Positions 25,129 to 34,138 of a stretch of DNA of 64,000 nucleotides are shown here, in pieces. How positions within the stretch are numbered: the first letter of the stretch is position 1; the number at the start of each line of letters is the position of its first letter. Where the stretch lies: NCBI GenBank assembly GCA_964610045.1, contig CAZSUN010000001.1, forward strand, positions 62,001 to 126,000. The letters are read 5' to 3'. Source of the DNA: JACCYX01 sp964610045. GTDB lineage: Bacteria; Chloroflexota; Chloroflexia; Thermomicrobiales; UBA6265. Under the pieces are notes generated by a model. That model saw nothing but the letters and a program-made list of their open reading frames with translations, was not told the origin of the DNA and did not search any database. The position numbers and the translations under genes are program-made.

Positions 25129-25964
25129 GGCACGGTCCGGAACGACGTGAGGTTTGCCACGATAGGGTCCGTACTGGCAGTAACCTCGGAGATGCCGCCG
25201 TTGGCCGCGATGTCGAAAAGCATGGGCCGACCGACGACGTGGGCCGCGACGTTTCGGACGGGAACGCCGCCGGGCGTTTGACCGACGTAGTTCCCGAGGT
25301 GTGCGTGACCGTGCAGGACAAGATCGACGTGATGATCGTCGATGACCTTGCCGAGCAGGGAGTTTCCGAGCATCCAGTACTTGATTGGCGGTTCGTGGCC
25401 AAGTGTGGAGACGGTTGGCGAGTAGTGCATGACCACCAGGTTGGCGTCAGTCGTGTCGCTGGCCAGCGATGTCAGGGCAGTTTCCAGGCGGACGGACTCC
25501 CGCCTGGCACGGAGAGCAACCGCCTTGCTGAGTCGGGCAGAAACGATATCGGGTACTTCTTCAGGCCAGAAGCCGCCGCCATAGCCGCCGACTCCCGCGA
25601 AGCCGAGTCGCAGGCCGTTCGGGAACGCCAGGGTGTACGCATCGCCATCGAGCAACGTCGTCCCGGCCTGGTCGAGCAGATGCCGCATTTCCCGCCGGCG
25701 CAGGCCACGGCGATCGTGGTTGCCGAGGACGGCGATCTTGGGCATGTCGAGTTCGCCGAGCAACTCAGCCGTCAACCGCATTTCCGGGATGCGGCCGCCG
25801 TCGGTGAGGTCGCCCGCGATGATCAGTGCGTCTACCTGGCCATTGAGGGCTCGCAGACCGTTTGCCAGGTCGACGGGAATGTCATTGTGAACGTGCAGGT
25901 CGCCAATGGCGGCGATCCGGACAATCCGGTCGGCCACGCCGGCTGCACCCAGTTCGTGTACCAC
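25125..25964 (-). CDS. Calcineurin-like metallophosphoesterase
   Basis: A 279-residue phosphoesterase with the full metal-binding set: AAIGDLHVH, IIAGDLTDGG, AVLGNHDRRG, VVMHYSP and LHGHAHLGNYVG. These Asp, Asn and His residues bind two divalent metals in the family. The substrate is undefined (cyclic nucleotides, nucleotides or phosphoproteins in relatives). There is no signal peptide, so it should be cytoplasmic. The gene overlaps the degenerate aminotransferase gene by four bases. Confidence 0.9.
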   Translation of the reverse strand: MVHELGAAGVADRIVRIAAIGDLHVHNDIPVDLANGLRALNGQVDALIIAGDLTDGGRIPEMRLTAELLGELDMPKIAVLGNHDRRGLRRREMRHLLDQAGTTLLDGDAYTLAFPNGLRLGFAGVGGYGGGFWPEEVPDIVSARLSKAVALRARRESVRLETALTSLASDTTDANLVVMHYSPTVSTLGHEPPIKYWMLGNSLLGKVIDDHHVDLVLHGHAHLGNYVGQTPGGVPVRNVAAHVVGRPMLFDIAANGGISEVTASTDPIVANLTSFRTVP

Positions 25965-26160
25965 GAGCGCGGTGACCTTGGGCGAGGGAGCGCGTTGGCG
26001 TCTCCCGAGGGCAGGACGTTGGTCAGGGTCGATGTCGACACCCTGCGACCGAGTGTACCGCAGCCTGTCACCTGAGGACGTTCGAATCAGCCCGTCAGGT
26101 CATCGTGTGTCACACGGATTGTCCAGCGCACCTGGCTGCGATGGGTGATTCGCCTGGCGT

Positions 26161-27327
26161 TCAGGCCGGCGCCTTCGTCTCACCTTCACGGCGCTCCCAG
26201 CCAGGCGCGAAGAGGGGCAGGAAATTCGACTGCTGGTACGGGTGCTTCTCCAGTTCCGGCCAGTTGAGATCCACGCCGAGGCCCGGTGTTTCCGGAATCT
26301 GGAGCCGCCCGTCAACGACGGTGGCGTGGCTGGTCACGATATCCTGCTCCCACCCGACGTTGAACTCGTCGAACAGTTCCTGGACGAGGAGGTTCGGCGT
26401 GGCCGCCCCAATCTGGATGCAGGTCGCGGTTGAGATCGGACCCTGGGCATTGTGCGGGGCGACGGTGGCGTAAAAGGCGTCGGCCATGGCGCAGACCTGC
26501 CGCGTACGCCAGATGCCGCCCATGGCGCCGGGCTCGGGCTGGATGATGTGGACCGCGTTTCGCGACAGCAGTTCAGCGTGCTGGTGGACGCTGGAATAGC
26601 TCTCGCCGGTTGCGACGGGAACGTTGATCTTCCGTGCCACTTCCACCGTGGAATCGATGTTCTGGTGGGGAGTGGGCTCCTCGAACCAGGTTGGTTCGAA
26701 TTCCGCGATCGCATCCCCGACGTAGACCGCTTCCGACACGCTGAAACGGGAATGCCCTTCGATCATGATCTGGACGTCCGGTCCGACGGTTTCCCGGACC
26801 GCCCGCACGATGTCGATCGAGAGATGGCGGTCCTCCATCGACATCGTGCGCCAGGCCGCGCCGAACGGGTCGAACTTCAGGGCGCGATAGCCCTTGTCCA
26901 TGACCATCTGGGCCCGCTCGGCGAATGATTCCGGTGTCCGGGGACCCGCATACCAGCCGTTTGCGTAGGTATGGAGCGATTCGTGATAGCGGCCGCCGAT
27001 GAGGTCATAGATCGGACGCCCGAGCGACTTGCCGATGATGTCCCAGCAAGCGACCTCGATCGCGGCGACGGCATTCATGTGGATCTGTCCACCCTCGGTG
27101 TACAGGTCGCGGGACATTCGCTGGAGGATGGTCTCGATCTGGAAGGGATCGAACCCTTCGTACCTGGTGGCAAGTTCGTGGACTGCGGTTTCGACCGTTT
27201 TCGCGAATCCGTTGATGGTCCCCTCGCCAATTCCATAAAGGCCATCGACATCCGTATCCAAACGGACGAAGAGCCAGTTCTTCCAGGGATTGCCAACGAC
27301 CCAGGTCGAAGCGCGCGTGATCTTCAT
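26161..27327 (-). CDS. Mandelate racemase/muconate lactonising enzyme family (sugar acid dehydratase-like)
   Basis: A 388-residue enolase-superfamily enzyme. Lys151 (LKFDPFG), metal ligands Glu190, Glu216 and Glu242 (IMIEGHSRF, WFEEPTPH, ATGESYSS) and His292 (TVAPHNAQGPI) are in place, with a second basic residue His192. This arrangement is that of the galactonate/gluconate dehydratase branch, which removes water from acid sugars. The exact acid sugar cannot be read from sequence. The gene starts 12 bases after the stop of a PQQ-type sugar dehydrogenase. That neighbour could supply an aldonic acid, suggesting a short oxidative sugar catabolic route. Confidence 0.88.
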   Translation of the reverse strand: MKITRASTWVVGNPWKNWLFVRLDTDVDGLYGIGEGTINGFAKTVETAVHELATRYEGFDPFQIETILQRMSRDLYTEGGQIHMNAVAAIEVACWDIIGKSLGRPIYDLIGGRYHESLHTYANGWYAGPRTPESFAERAQMVMDKGYRALKFDPFGAAWRTMSMEDRHLSIDIVRAVRETVGPDVQIMIEGHSRFSVSEAVYVGDAIAEFEPTWFEEPTPHQNIDSTVEVARKINVPVATGESYSSVHQHAELLSRNAVHIIQPEPGAMGGIWRTRQVCAMADAFYATVAPHNAQGPISTATCIQIGAATPNLLVQELFDEFNVGWEQDIVTSHATVVDGRLQIPETPGLGVDLNWPELEKHPYQQSNFLPLFAPGWERREGETKAPA

Positions 27328-27339
27328 GGGGGTACTCCA

Positions 27340-28752
27340 TTATCGAAAGGCGGAACGTCGCTTGGTACGTATTGTCGTCCGGAATCGCTGGATTGGGGAA
27401 GACGCGAACGCCACCGGAGTGATTCCCGGTGCCGAGGCGGGACTGTGCGGGGCGGGAACAACCTTCCAGACGGCCCCGGTTTGCCGGTCCGGACCGGTCA
27501 CCGGTGTGATGTCGTACGTCGAGGCACACGTACAGGTCGTTACGTACACGTTGCCGGCGATATCACCACCGCCGCCTGCCACCTGGCGGTTTGGTGCGTA
27601 GTGCGTGGCTTCCAACAGGGGTGTCACCTGCCACTCGCCATGCCGGAAATCAAGGGCCGAGATTTCTCCGGAACAGAAATCGGAGAACAGGAAAGCACCG
27701 TCGAGGACTGGCATCGCCGCCGTGCGGGAGACACCGAGACCGATCACCGCGCACTGGCCGTCCTCATGGGAGTAGGCATAGACGGGCGAAACGAAGCTGA
27801 CGCACCCGGGATCGGTACAGACCGTCCCTTCGGCGACACTCCATCCATAGTTCTCGCCGCCGCGACTGGCAGCCGGTTGCCAGTTGATCTCTTCCATCTC
27901 GGCCTCACCGACATCCGGGATGTAGAGATCTCCCGTCACCGGATCGAACGTCAGGCGCCAGGGATTGCGCAGGCCGTACGACCATATCTCGGGAAACGCC
28001 TCTCCCCTGAGCATGTCCATGTCGGCGCGATAGGCGAACTCCCGCGAGGCTGGTCCACCGAACGGATTCTGCGGAATGAGGTAGGACGCGACCGGTACGC
28101 CGTCGACATCGCGCGGGACATCGACATCGATGCGCAGGATCTTGCCGTCCAGGTTGTCGGTCGTCTGGGCAAGATTGACGATCGGCGCCCAGGTGTACTG
28201 GTAGGGACGCCCCTCACCGACCCCAATGTACAGGTACCCATCAGGTCCGAATCCGATGGCGCCACCGTTGTGGAACATTGCCCGGCGCTGGATGGCAATG
28301 ATCGGCCGCCGGTTGGTGCGGTCGGCCAAATTGGGGTTGCCAGGATCCACATGATATTCCCACACAACCAGCGCGCCGTTGAGGTAGCGTTCGGTGTGGG
28401 AGACGTAGAGCAGTCCATTCGTGGCGAAGTCCGGGTGGAAGGCAATGTCGTACATGCCCTGTTCGGGCGATGCCGAGATCGTGGTGGTCTGGATATCGAG
28501 AAATGGTTGGTCCAGGAGGACACCGTGTTCGATGATCCTGATCCGGCCGATCTTCTCGACGACGAAGAGTCGATCGGAGCCGTCCGGCGGCTGGCGGACG
28601 CTGAGCGGGTCGACCAACCCGGTCGCTACCAGGTTGAGCGTTAAGGATGAGGATCCTGACGCCTCGACGCTTGCCATAAGCGTCGAAACTGCCAGCAGCA
28701 TGACGGTAAATGCCGTCAGGACACGGGTTACGTGGAGAGTGGCGCACGTCAC
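27340..28752 (-). CDS. Secreted PQQ-dependent sugar dehydrogenase-like protein (GSDH family)
   Basis: A 470-residue beta-propeller protein with a signal peptide (VLTAFTVMLLAVSTLMASVEA). GSDH motifs: VRQPPDGSDRLFVVEKIGRI, GMYDIAFHPDFATNGLLYVSHT, FHNGGAIGFGPDGYLYIGVGEG, DGKILRIDVD, WSYGLRNPWRLTFDPVTGDLYIPDVG and ENYGWS. Soluble glucose and aldose sugar dehydrogenases of this family use PQQ and calcium to oxidise sugars outside the cytoplasm. Cofactor use is inferred, and no pqq genes are present. It overlaps the beta-lactamase-like gene by four bases and precedes the dehydratase gene. Confidence 0.9.
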   Translation of the reverse strand: MTCATLHVTRVLTAFTVMLLAVSTLMASVEASGSSSLTLNLVATGLVDPLSVRQPPDGSDRLFVVEKIGRIRIIEHGVLLDQPFLDIQTTTISASPEQGMYDIAFHPDFATNGLLYVSHTERYLNGALVVWEYHVDPGNPNLADRTNRRPIIAIQRRAMFHNGGAIGFGPDGYLYIGVGEGRPYQYTWAPIVNLAQTTDNLDGKILRIDVDVPRDVDGVPVASYLIPQNPFGGPASREFAYRADMDMLRGEAFPEIWSYGLRNPWRLTFDPVTGDLYIPDVGEAEMEEINWQPAASRGGENYGWSVAEGTVCTDPGCVSFVSPVYAYSHEDGQCAVIGLGVSRTAAMPVLDGAFLFSDFCSGEISALDFRHGEWQVTPLLEATHYAPNRQVAGGGGDIAGNVYVTTCTCASTYDITPVTGPDRQTGAVWKVVPAPHSPASAPGITPVAFASSPIQRFRTTIRTKRRSAFR

Positions 28753-29570
28753 GTCGCGGGGGTCGTGAGAGCGAAGTCAGTGACGGCCGCCAACGCGATA
28801 TCGCCGATCCAGGCATCGGCCGAATAGGAACTCTCGAAGCCGCTGGTCAGGACTGCGATGGCTAACGTGCCGCCCGGTCCCGAAAGCACACCGCAGTCGT
28901 GCGCGTACCCGGTGAGGGAGCCGGTTTTGCCGGCATAGGTGAGTGACTCCGGCAGGTGCCGGGGCAAGCGGTCGAGGTATTTCTGTTCTGCCAGGAGTGA
29001 ACGCATCCACGCACATGATGCAGGGGATGCGGCGGTGTCCAGCCAGATCGCGCGCAGGACTTGCACCAGGTCAGACGCGGTGGCCAGGTTCTCAGGTTGG
29101 CCGGGGTTCGGCAAGCGGCCGATGAACCGCCGGTTGAGCGAGGTCGCGTCGAGCCCAAGCGATGCCTGGCAGTCTGAGATGGCAGGGAGTCCGATCGCGT
29201 CGATCAGGACGTTCGAGGCGGTATTGTCGGAAATGGCGATCATGAGCCAGGCATGATCGCGCAGTGTCAGTTCAAGGTCGGTGGACAGCCAGTTCAGGAC
29301 TCCACTGCCGCCTACCCTGGTATCCGAACCGGCAGCTGTCCTGTCATCCAGCGAAATCCGTCCACTGTCGATCGCCTGGGCAAGGGCGGCCAGGATGACG
29401 ATCTTTATGGTGCTGGCGGATGAGAACACCGTGTTGGACCCGTGGTTGAAGGACCGGCGCCCGTCGAGGGTGGAGACCGATATGCCGGCCTGAGCGCCCG
29501 GCGGTATCGACCTCGCAACCTGGGAGAGATTCGCGAATCGCTGCCCAGTTACTCCGGATTCCGGCGACAT
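28749..29570 (-). CDS. Class A beta-lactamase-fold serine hydrolase, no signal peptide
   Basis: A 273-residue protein with the serine beta-lactamase/PBP motifs Ser53-Lys56 (SASTIKIVILAALAQ), SDN at 114-116 (AISDNTASNVLI) and KTG at 215-217 (YAGKTGSLTGYAHDCG). An ExxxN-like general-base motif around Glu160 is uncertain. True class A lactamases are exported, but the N-terminus MSPESGVTGQRFANLSQVARS shows no signal peptide and no in-frame upstream extension adds one. It could hydrolyse another amide or ester in the cytoplasm. It is first in an operon with the sugar dehydrogenase and the enolase-family dehydratase. Confidence 0.85.
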   Translation of the reverse strand: MSPESGVTGQRFANLSQVARSIPPGAQAGISVSTLDGRRSFNHGSNTVFSSASTIKIVILAALAQAIDSGRISLDDRTAAGSDTRVGGSGVLNWLSTDLELTLRDHAWLMIAISDNTASNVLIDAIGLPAISDCQASLGLDATSLNRRFIGRLPNPGQPENLATASDLVQVLRAIWLDTAASPASCAWMRSLLAEQKYLDRLPRHLPESLTYAGKTGSLTGYAHDCGVLSGPGGTLAIAVLTSGFESSYSADAWIGDIALAAVTDFALTTPAT

Positions 29571-29845
29571 GGCCTAGACCTTCCAGACTGATGGCCACCC
29601 AGGGGCCAGGCGACCCTATGCTATACTCGCGCCGATTCCGGGCGGGTACCGGCTCCGCGTTCAGCGCACCCAGCGGGTAATGCCTGTTCCGGAAATGTGG
29701 CCGAATGGCATCTGGTCGTCAAGAGGGATGGCGAGCGGACAGGGTCACATCGCCTGGGCACAAGTGCCCAACCTGCCGCAACACCGTCGCCACCATTCCG
29801 TTCAGTTCTCCACCCACTTGACCGAACTCGCGGAGGTCACCGGCC
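29571..29845 (+). promoter_or_regulatory. mreB leader with -10-like box and hairpin
   Basis: 275 bases upstream of mreB. TATACT at 29622-29627 is a good -10, but the region 17 bases upstream does not match a -35. A perfect 7-bp hairpin with a two-base loop (TGGGCAC AA GTGCCCA) lies at 29755-29770. The ribosome site GGAGGT is at 29832-29837. No gene was recognised. Confidence 0.35.
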
Positions 29846-30898
29846 TTGTTTCGTCCGCTTTCGTCCCTGTTTGGCATTTTCAGCCGCGATCTTGGGATCG
29901 ATCTGGGGACAGCCAATACCCTGGTCTACGTTCGCGGCAAGGGTATCGTGATTTCAGAACCGTCGGTCGTGGCCATTGATGCCAAGACGAAGCGGGCCCT
30001 CTGGGTTGGCATGGAAGCCAAGGCCATGGAGGGGAAGGCGCCTGAAACCATCATCGTGATGCGGCCGTTGAAGGATGGCGTCATTGCCGACTTCGACACC
30101 GTGGAGATGATGTTGCACCACTTCATTCGCAAGGTCCATTTGCAGCGCTTGATGGCGCCGCACCCGCGCGTGGTGATCGGGATTCCGAGCGGCGTGACGG
30201 AAGTCGAAAAGCGGGCGGCCAAGGATGCCGCGCTGTCCGCCGGCGCGCGCGAGGCGTATACGATCGAAGAGCCGATGGCGGCGGCGATCGGGGCCGGGCT
30301 ACCCATCAATGAACCGATCGGCAGCATGATCGTGGATATCGGCGGTGGAACCACCGAAGTTGCGGTGATCTCGCTCGGCGGTATCGTCGTCAACCACTCG
30401 ATCCGGGTCGCTGGTGATGAAATCGACGACGCGCTGATCCAGTATGCCCGTCGCGATCACAATCTGGTGATCGGCGAGCGTACTGCCGAGAATGCCAAGA
30501 TCGCGGCTGGTTCAGCCTACCCCCTCGAAGAAGAAGTGCGGGTTCCGCTTCGTGGCCGGGATTTGCTGACCGGTTTGCCCAAGGCCGTCGAGGTGAGTTC
30601 CGTGGAACTCCGCGATGCCATTTCGCAGCCAGTCAACACGATCATCGAACTGGTGAAGACGTCGATCGAGGAGACGCCTCCCGAGTTGGTCGCCGATATC
30701 ATGGAGCACGGGATTACCCTGGCCGGTGGCGGGGCACTGTTGATGGGACTCGATCGCCGTCTCCAGAGCGAACTCCGGATGCCGGTGCATCGCGCCGAAG
30801 ACCCGTTGACGTGTGTTGCCCGGGGCACCGGCCGGGTGGCGGAGAATCTCCACCTGTACCAGCGTGCCCTTGCCAGCGGCCGGGAAATCCGGCGCTGA
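29846..30898 (+). CDS. mreB: Rod shape-determining protein MreB
   Basis: The 350-residue bacterial actin starts at TTG 29846 with GGAGGT eight bases upstream. The actin-fold nucleotide motifs are present: RDLGIDLGTANTLVYVRGKG (phosphate 1), IVDIGGGTTEVAVISLGG (phosphate 2) and HGITLAGGGALLMGLDRRL (adenosine). MreB polymerises on the inner membrane and guides the elongation machinery. A short hydrophobic N-terminal segment (MFRPLSSLFGIF) may be the amphipathic membrane anchor. It is followed 97 bases later by mreC. Confidence 0.96.
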   Translation: MFRPLSSLFGIFSRDLGIDLGTANTLVYVRGKGIVISEPSVVAIDAKTKRALWVGMEAKAMEGKAPETIIVMRPLKDGVIADFDTVEMMLHHFIRKVHLQRLMAPHPRVVIGIPSGVTEVEKRAAKDAALSAGAREAYTIEEPMAAAIGAGLPINEPIGSMIVDIGGGTTEVAVISLGGIVVNHSIRVAGDEIDDALIQYARRDHNLVIGERTAENAKIAAGSAYPLEEEVRVPLRGRDLLTGLPKAVEVSSVELRDAISQPVNTIIELVKTSIEETPPELVADIMEHGITLAGGGALLMGLDRRLQSELRMPVHRAEDPLTCVARGTGRVAENLHLYQRALASGREIRR

Positions 30899-30995
30899 CC
30901 GAGGTTCGCATGCGATCAAGTCATGTTCGACGGAGTCACCCGGGAGCGACCAATTCGATGCAGTCTCGCAACGTGATGCTGCTTCCAGATGTGAC

Positions 30996-31823
30996 ATGAC
31001 CACGATTCCCTTCCGCCGGGTGCTCGCCTTGCTGGCCGTGTTCGTGTTGATCGCGTCCACCCTGATCGTCCTTGACCGCCGCAGTTACCTCGAACCGGTC
31101 CGGACCGGGCTCGACGAGGTCGTTTCACCGATGAGTTCGGCGTTGTACGACCTGATCGATCGCGGAGCAAGTCCGTCGGAGATCGAGGCAGAGCTTGAAG
31201 CGCTTCGCAGGGAGCGGGATGCGCTGGTTGCCGACAATGCTGAGCTCCAGGCTGAGAACGATGCGTTGCAGCAGCAGGTTCGGGAAGAGGCGGCGGAGAG
31301 TCGCTACGAGAACGTCGATCTCGTCAAGGCGAACGTGATCCGGCGCGATCCGACCGGAACGCAGATGTTCGTCGTCATCGATATCGGCTCGAATGACGGT
31401 GTGCGTCCAGGGATGGCGGTCGTGAATCCGGATTTGCTGGTAGGCCAGGTGGTTGAGGTGACGGAGACCACGGCGAAGGTGATGCTGATCATCGATTCGA
31501 GCCAGCAGGTTGGCGCGATGTTGCTCGAAGAGAAGGCGGACGGCATCGTCTACGGGCAATGGCAAGAGGGTGGATACCTCGTTATGCGCCACGTTCGCTC
31601 GGATACGGCGCCGAAGGAAGGCGACTGGATCGTGACATCGGAGTTTTCGCAGACGCAGACACGGCAGGTACCGCCGAACATCCCGATCGGCATCGTCACC
31701 GGCGAACCGTTGCACGATGAGCAGACCGACACGCTGGTGATCGAGGTGCAGCCGGGGATAAGCGATTTCAACAGTCTCTCGGTTGTGTACGTTGCAGTGC
31801 TGGCAGATGACGATGGTGCTTGA
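30996..31823 (+). CDS. mreC: Rod shape-determining protein MreC
   Basis: A 275-residue bitopic membrane protein from ATG 30996. It has a short cytoplasmic N-terminus, a membrane segment (VLALLAVFVLIASTLIVL), a coiled coil (IEAELEALRRERDALVADNA and on to about residue 100) and the extracellular MreC beta-barrel pair (VIRRDPTGTQMFVVIDIGSN, GMAVVNPDLLVGQVVEVTET, IPIGIVTGE). It bridges MreB and the periplasmic-side synthases. Its 3' end overlaps murT by 17 bases. No mreD follows, which is unusual. Confidence 0.93.
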   Translation: MTTIPFRRVLALLAVFVLIASTLIVLDRRSYLEPVRTGLDEVVSPMSSALYDLIDRGASPSEIEAELEALRRERDALVADNAELQAENDALQQQVREEAAESRYENVDLVKANVIRRDPTGTQMFVVIDIGSNDGVRPGMAVVNPDLLVGQVVEVTETTAKVMLIIDSSQQVGAMLLEEKADGIVYGQWQEGGYLVMRHVRSDTAPKEGDWIVTSEFSQTQTRQVPPNIPIGIVTGEPLHDEQTDTLVIEVQPGISDFNSLSVVYVAVLADDDGA

Positions 31824-33219
31824 CAGGATTCGCCTCACTGCGGCGATCGGGACGGCGCGATTGACGGCGTTCGCAAGCCGGGCGGCCGGCAAGGGCGGCG
31901 GCACGTCTCTTCCGGGCCAACTCGCGCGGCGAGTCTATCCGGATCTCCTGTCCCGGCTCTCATCCGCATTGCCGCAGGGATCGGTCGTGGTGGCGGGTAC
32001 GAACGGCAAGACCACGACGTCGCGCATGTTGGCCGGCATGCTCGTCGCCGACGGAAAGCGGGTTATTCACAACCGGGCTGGGTCGAATCTGGTACAGGGA
32101 GTCGCCACCGCCTTCGCGACCCAAGCCGCCATCGGGGGTACACCTCGCGGCGATGTTGCGGTGATCGAGACAGACGAGGCAGCGTTTCCCGAGGTGGTGC
32201 GCCTGCTGCAACCGCGGATGGTGGTGCTCAACAATCTTTTCCGCGACCAACTTGACCGCTATGGCGAGTTGGACTCGATCGGCCGGGCCTGGACGAGCGC
32301 ACTCACTGCGCTCCCGGACACAACGGTCATTGCCTTCAATGCCGACGATCCTGGTCTTGCCTCTGTGGTTCGGGACGTGCCCGGACGGATGGTGCCATTC
32401 GGCCTGACTGATACGACCCACACCCTGGAGCAGCTCCCTCACGCAGCCGATGTCCGCGCCTGTGCACGGTGCGGTCATGATCTTGCCTATCACGAACTCT
32501 ACCTTTCCCAGCTAGGAAACTGGTATTGCCCGGCATGCGGTCTGGCTCGCGATGTGCTGGCGGTCTCTGGACGCGAGATCGATCTTTCCAATCAGGAATC
32601 ACTGTCGTTGACCGTGGAACGGGATACGGGATCAACGAGGTTCGACCTGGGCGTACCGGGCCTCTACAACGCGTACAACGCTGTTGCCGCGATCGCGGCC
32701 GCTGGGCATCTTGGCGTGTCCGGCAGCGCGATCGGCGAGGCTCTGGCAGGGTACCGGTCGGCCTTCGGCCGGGCGCAGCGCCTGGATGTCGAAGGCCGCC
32801 AACTCACGCTGACGTTGGCCAAGAATCCGACTGGGTTCAACGAAGTCCTGCGGATGTACACCTCCGGCGGTGAGGGACTGACCGTGCCGGCGATGATCGC
32901 GATCAACGATAAATCGCAGGATGGGCGCGATGTCTCCTGGCTCTGGGATGTGGACTTCGAACTGTTGGCCGATGGCGACGGGTCGCTCTACACGACCGGT
33001 TTGCGAAGCCCGGATATGGCCAATCGCCTGAAGTACGCTGGTGTGCCTGTCGACAGGATTCACGAATTGCCGGCTGACCTCGCGGCCGGACTCGATGCGT
33101 TTGTGGCGACGGTGCCCATCGGGGGGCAGGGGTATATTCTGTCCACGTACACCGCGATGATGGAGCTGCACGCAATCCTGGCCCGGCGCGGCGCAGTCGA
33201 ACCGTTCTGGGAGCAGTGA
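31807..33219 (+). CDS. murT: Lipid II isoglutaminyl synthase, MurT subunit
   Basis: A 470-residue Mur-ligase-like protein; start at ATG 31807 (or ATG 31813). The ATP site is VVAGTNGKTTTSRMLAG (64-71). DEAAFPEVVRLLQPRMVVLNNLFRDQLDRYGELD is the Mur middle domain. A four-cysteine ribbon (CARCGHDLAY ... WYCPACGL), distinctive of MurT, is inserted in it. The C-terminal DUF1727 domain contains KNPTGFNEVLRM and AINDKSQDGRDVSWLWDVDFE. With GatD it amidates the D-Glu of lipid II to D-isoglutamine, a modification known in monoderm bacteria. It is translationally coupled to mreC and lies 13 bases before gatD. Confidence 0.95.
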   Translation: MTMVLDRIRLTAAIGTARLTAFASRAAGKGGGTSLPGQLARRVYPDLLSRLSSALPQGSVVVAGTNGKTTTSRMLAGMLVADGKRVIHNRAGSNLVQGVATAFATQAAIGGTPRGDVAVIETDEAAFPEVVRLLQPRMVVLNNLFRDQLDRYGELDSIGRAWTSALTALPDTTVIAFNADDPGLASVVRDVPGRMVPFGLTDTTHTLEQLPHAADVRACARCGHDLAYHELYLSQLGNWYCPACGLARDVLAVSGREIDLSNQESLSLTVERDTGSTRFDLGVPGLYNAYNAVAAIAAAGHLGVSGSAIGEALAGYRSAFGRAQRLDVEGRQLTLTLAKNPTGFNEVLRMYTSGGEGLTVPAMIAINDKSQDGRDVSWLWDVDFELLADGDGSLYTTGLRSPDMANRLKYAGVPVDRIHELPADLAAGLDAFVATVPIGGQGYILSTYTAMMELHAILARRGAVEPFWEQ

Positions 33220-33232
33220 CGGAGGGAGAGAC

Positions 33233-33964
33233 GTGGAATCCCGGGAACTCACCATTGCCTGGTTGTACGGCACGAGGATGAATATCTACGGCGACCGTGG
33301 AAACGTGGTTGCCCTGTCACGGCGCGCGCGCTGGCGCGGGATCGAGGCGACGGTCGTAGACATCGATCTTGGTGACCCGATTCCAGCCGATGTGGACATC
33401 TTTTTCTTCGGTGGTGGGCAGGACTTGTCCCAGGTTGCCGTCGCTCACGATCTGGTCGGCGCCAAGGGTGAGGCCATCCGCTCGGCGGTGGAGGACGGGG
33501 CCGCACTCCTGTCCGTCTGCGGCGGTTACCAGTTGCTGGGCCATGAGTACCGGCCGCACGATGCCGAACCGCTACCGGGAATCGGGGTGTTCGATGTCAC
33601 CTCGACCGCTGGACCGGAACGGTTCATCGGGAATGTCGTGATCGATTCACGATGGGGTCCGCTGGTCGGCTTCGAGAACCATAGTGGTCTGACTTACCTC
33701 GGTGAGGGGGTGGAACCCTTGGGAACCGTACGTGTTGGCCGGGGCAACAACGGGAAGGATGGTACTGAAGGGGCTGTCTACCGGAATGCGATCGGCTGCT
33801 ACCTGCACGGCTCGCTCCTGCCAAAGAATCCGGTGCTGGCGGATTGGTTGCTGGAAAGCGGGTTGACGCACCGGTACGGCGAGGCCCGGTTGACCGGCCT
33901 GGACGACCTTCACGAGCGATCGGCGCACTCCAACGCGGTCGCGCGAGCCGTCGCCACACGCTGA
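33233..33964 (+). CDS. gatD: Lipid II isoglutaminyl synthase, glutamine amidotransferase GatD
   Basis: A 243-residue class I glutamine amidotransferase resembling CobB/CobQ. The nucleophile is Cys96 in LLSVCGGYQLLG and the catalytic His192 is in GCYLHGSLLPKNP. It releases ammonia from glutamine for MurT, whose gene lies 13 bases upstream. Start is ATG 33233 with GGAGGGAGA upstream. No other cobalamin genes are present, which supports the MurT-GatD assignment over cobyric acid synthase. Confidence 0.95.
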   Translation: MESRELTIAWLYGTRMNIYGDRGNVVALSRRARWRGIEATVVDIDLGDPIPADVDIFFFGGGQDLSQVAVAHDLVGAKGEAIRSAVEDGAALLSVCGGYQLLGHEYRPHDAEPLPGIGVFDVTSTAGPERFIGNVVIDSRWGPLVGFENHSGLTYLGEGVEPLGTVRVGRGNNGKDGTEGAVYRNAIGCYLHGSLLPKNPVLADWLLESGLTHRYGEARLTGLDDLHERSAHSNAVARAVATR

Positions 33965-34138
33965 TCCACCGCATGAAACCGGTTGTTGCGCAGTAATCGT
34001 TTTCGCCTGTTTCTCCTAACTCTTTATGGCAATACTTCCTTGCGATAGGATGAGTGTCGCCGTAAACTCGCTGAGTGGATGTTGGTTGCGTCCTGTGATT
34101 GTTGCAAGCACAGGTCCGGAAGTGAATTGGCGTATTCA

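Noticed and set aside
33233..33964. Assignment of the amidotransferase as cobyric acid synthase
   Set aside because: The CobB/CobQ-like fold could suggest cobalamin synthesis, but direct linkage to murT and the short length indicate GatD.
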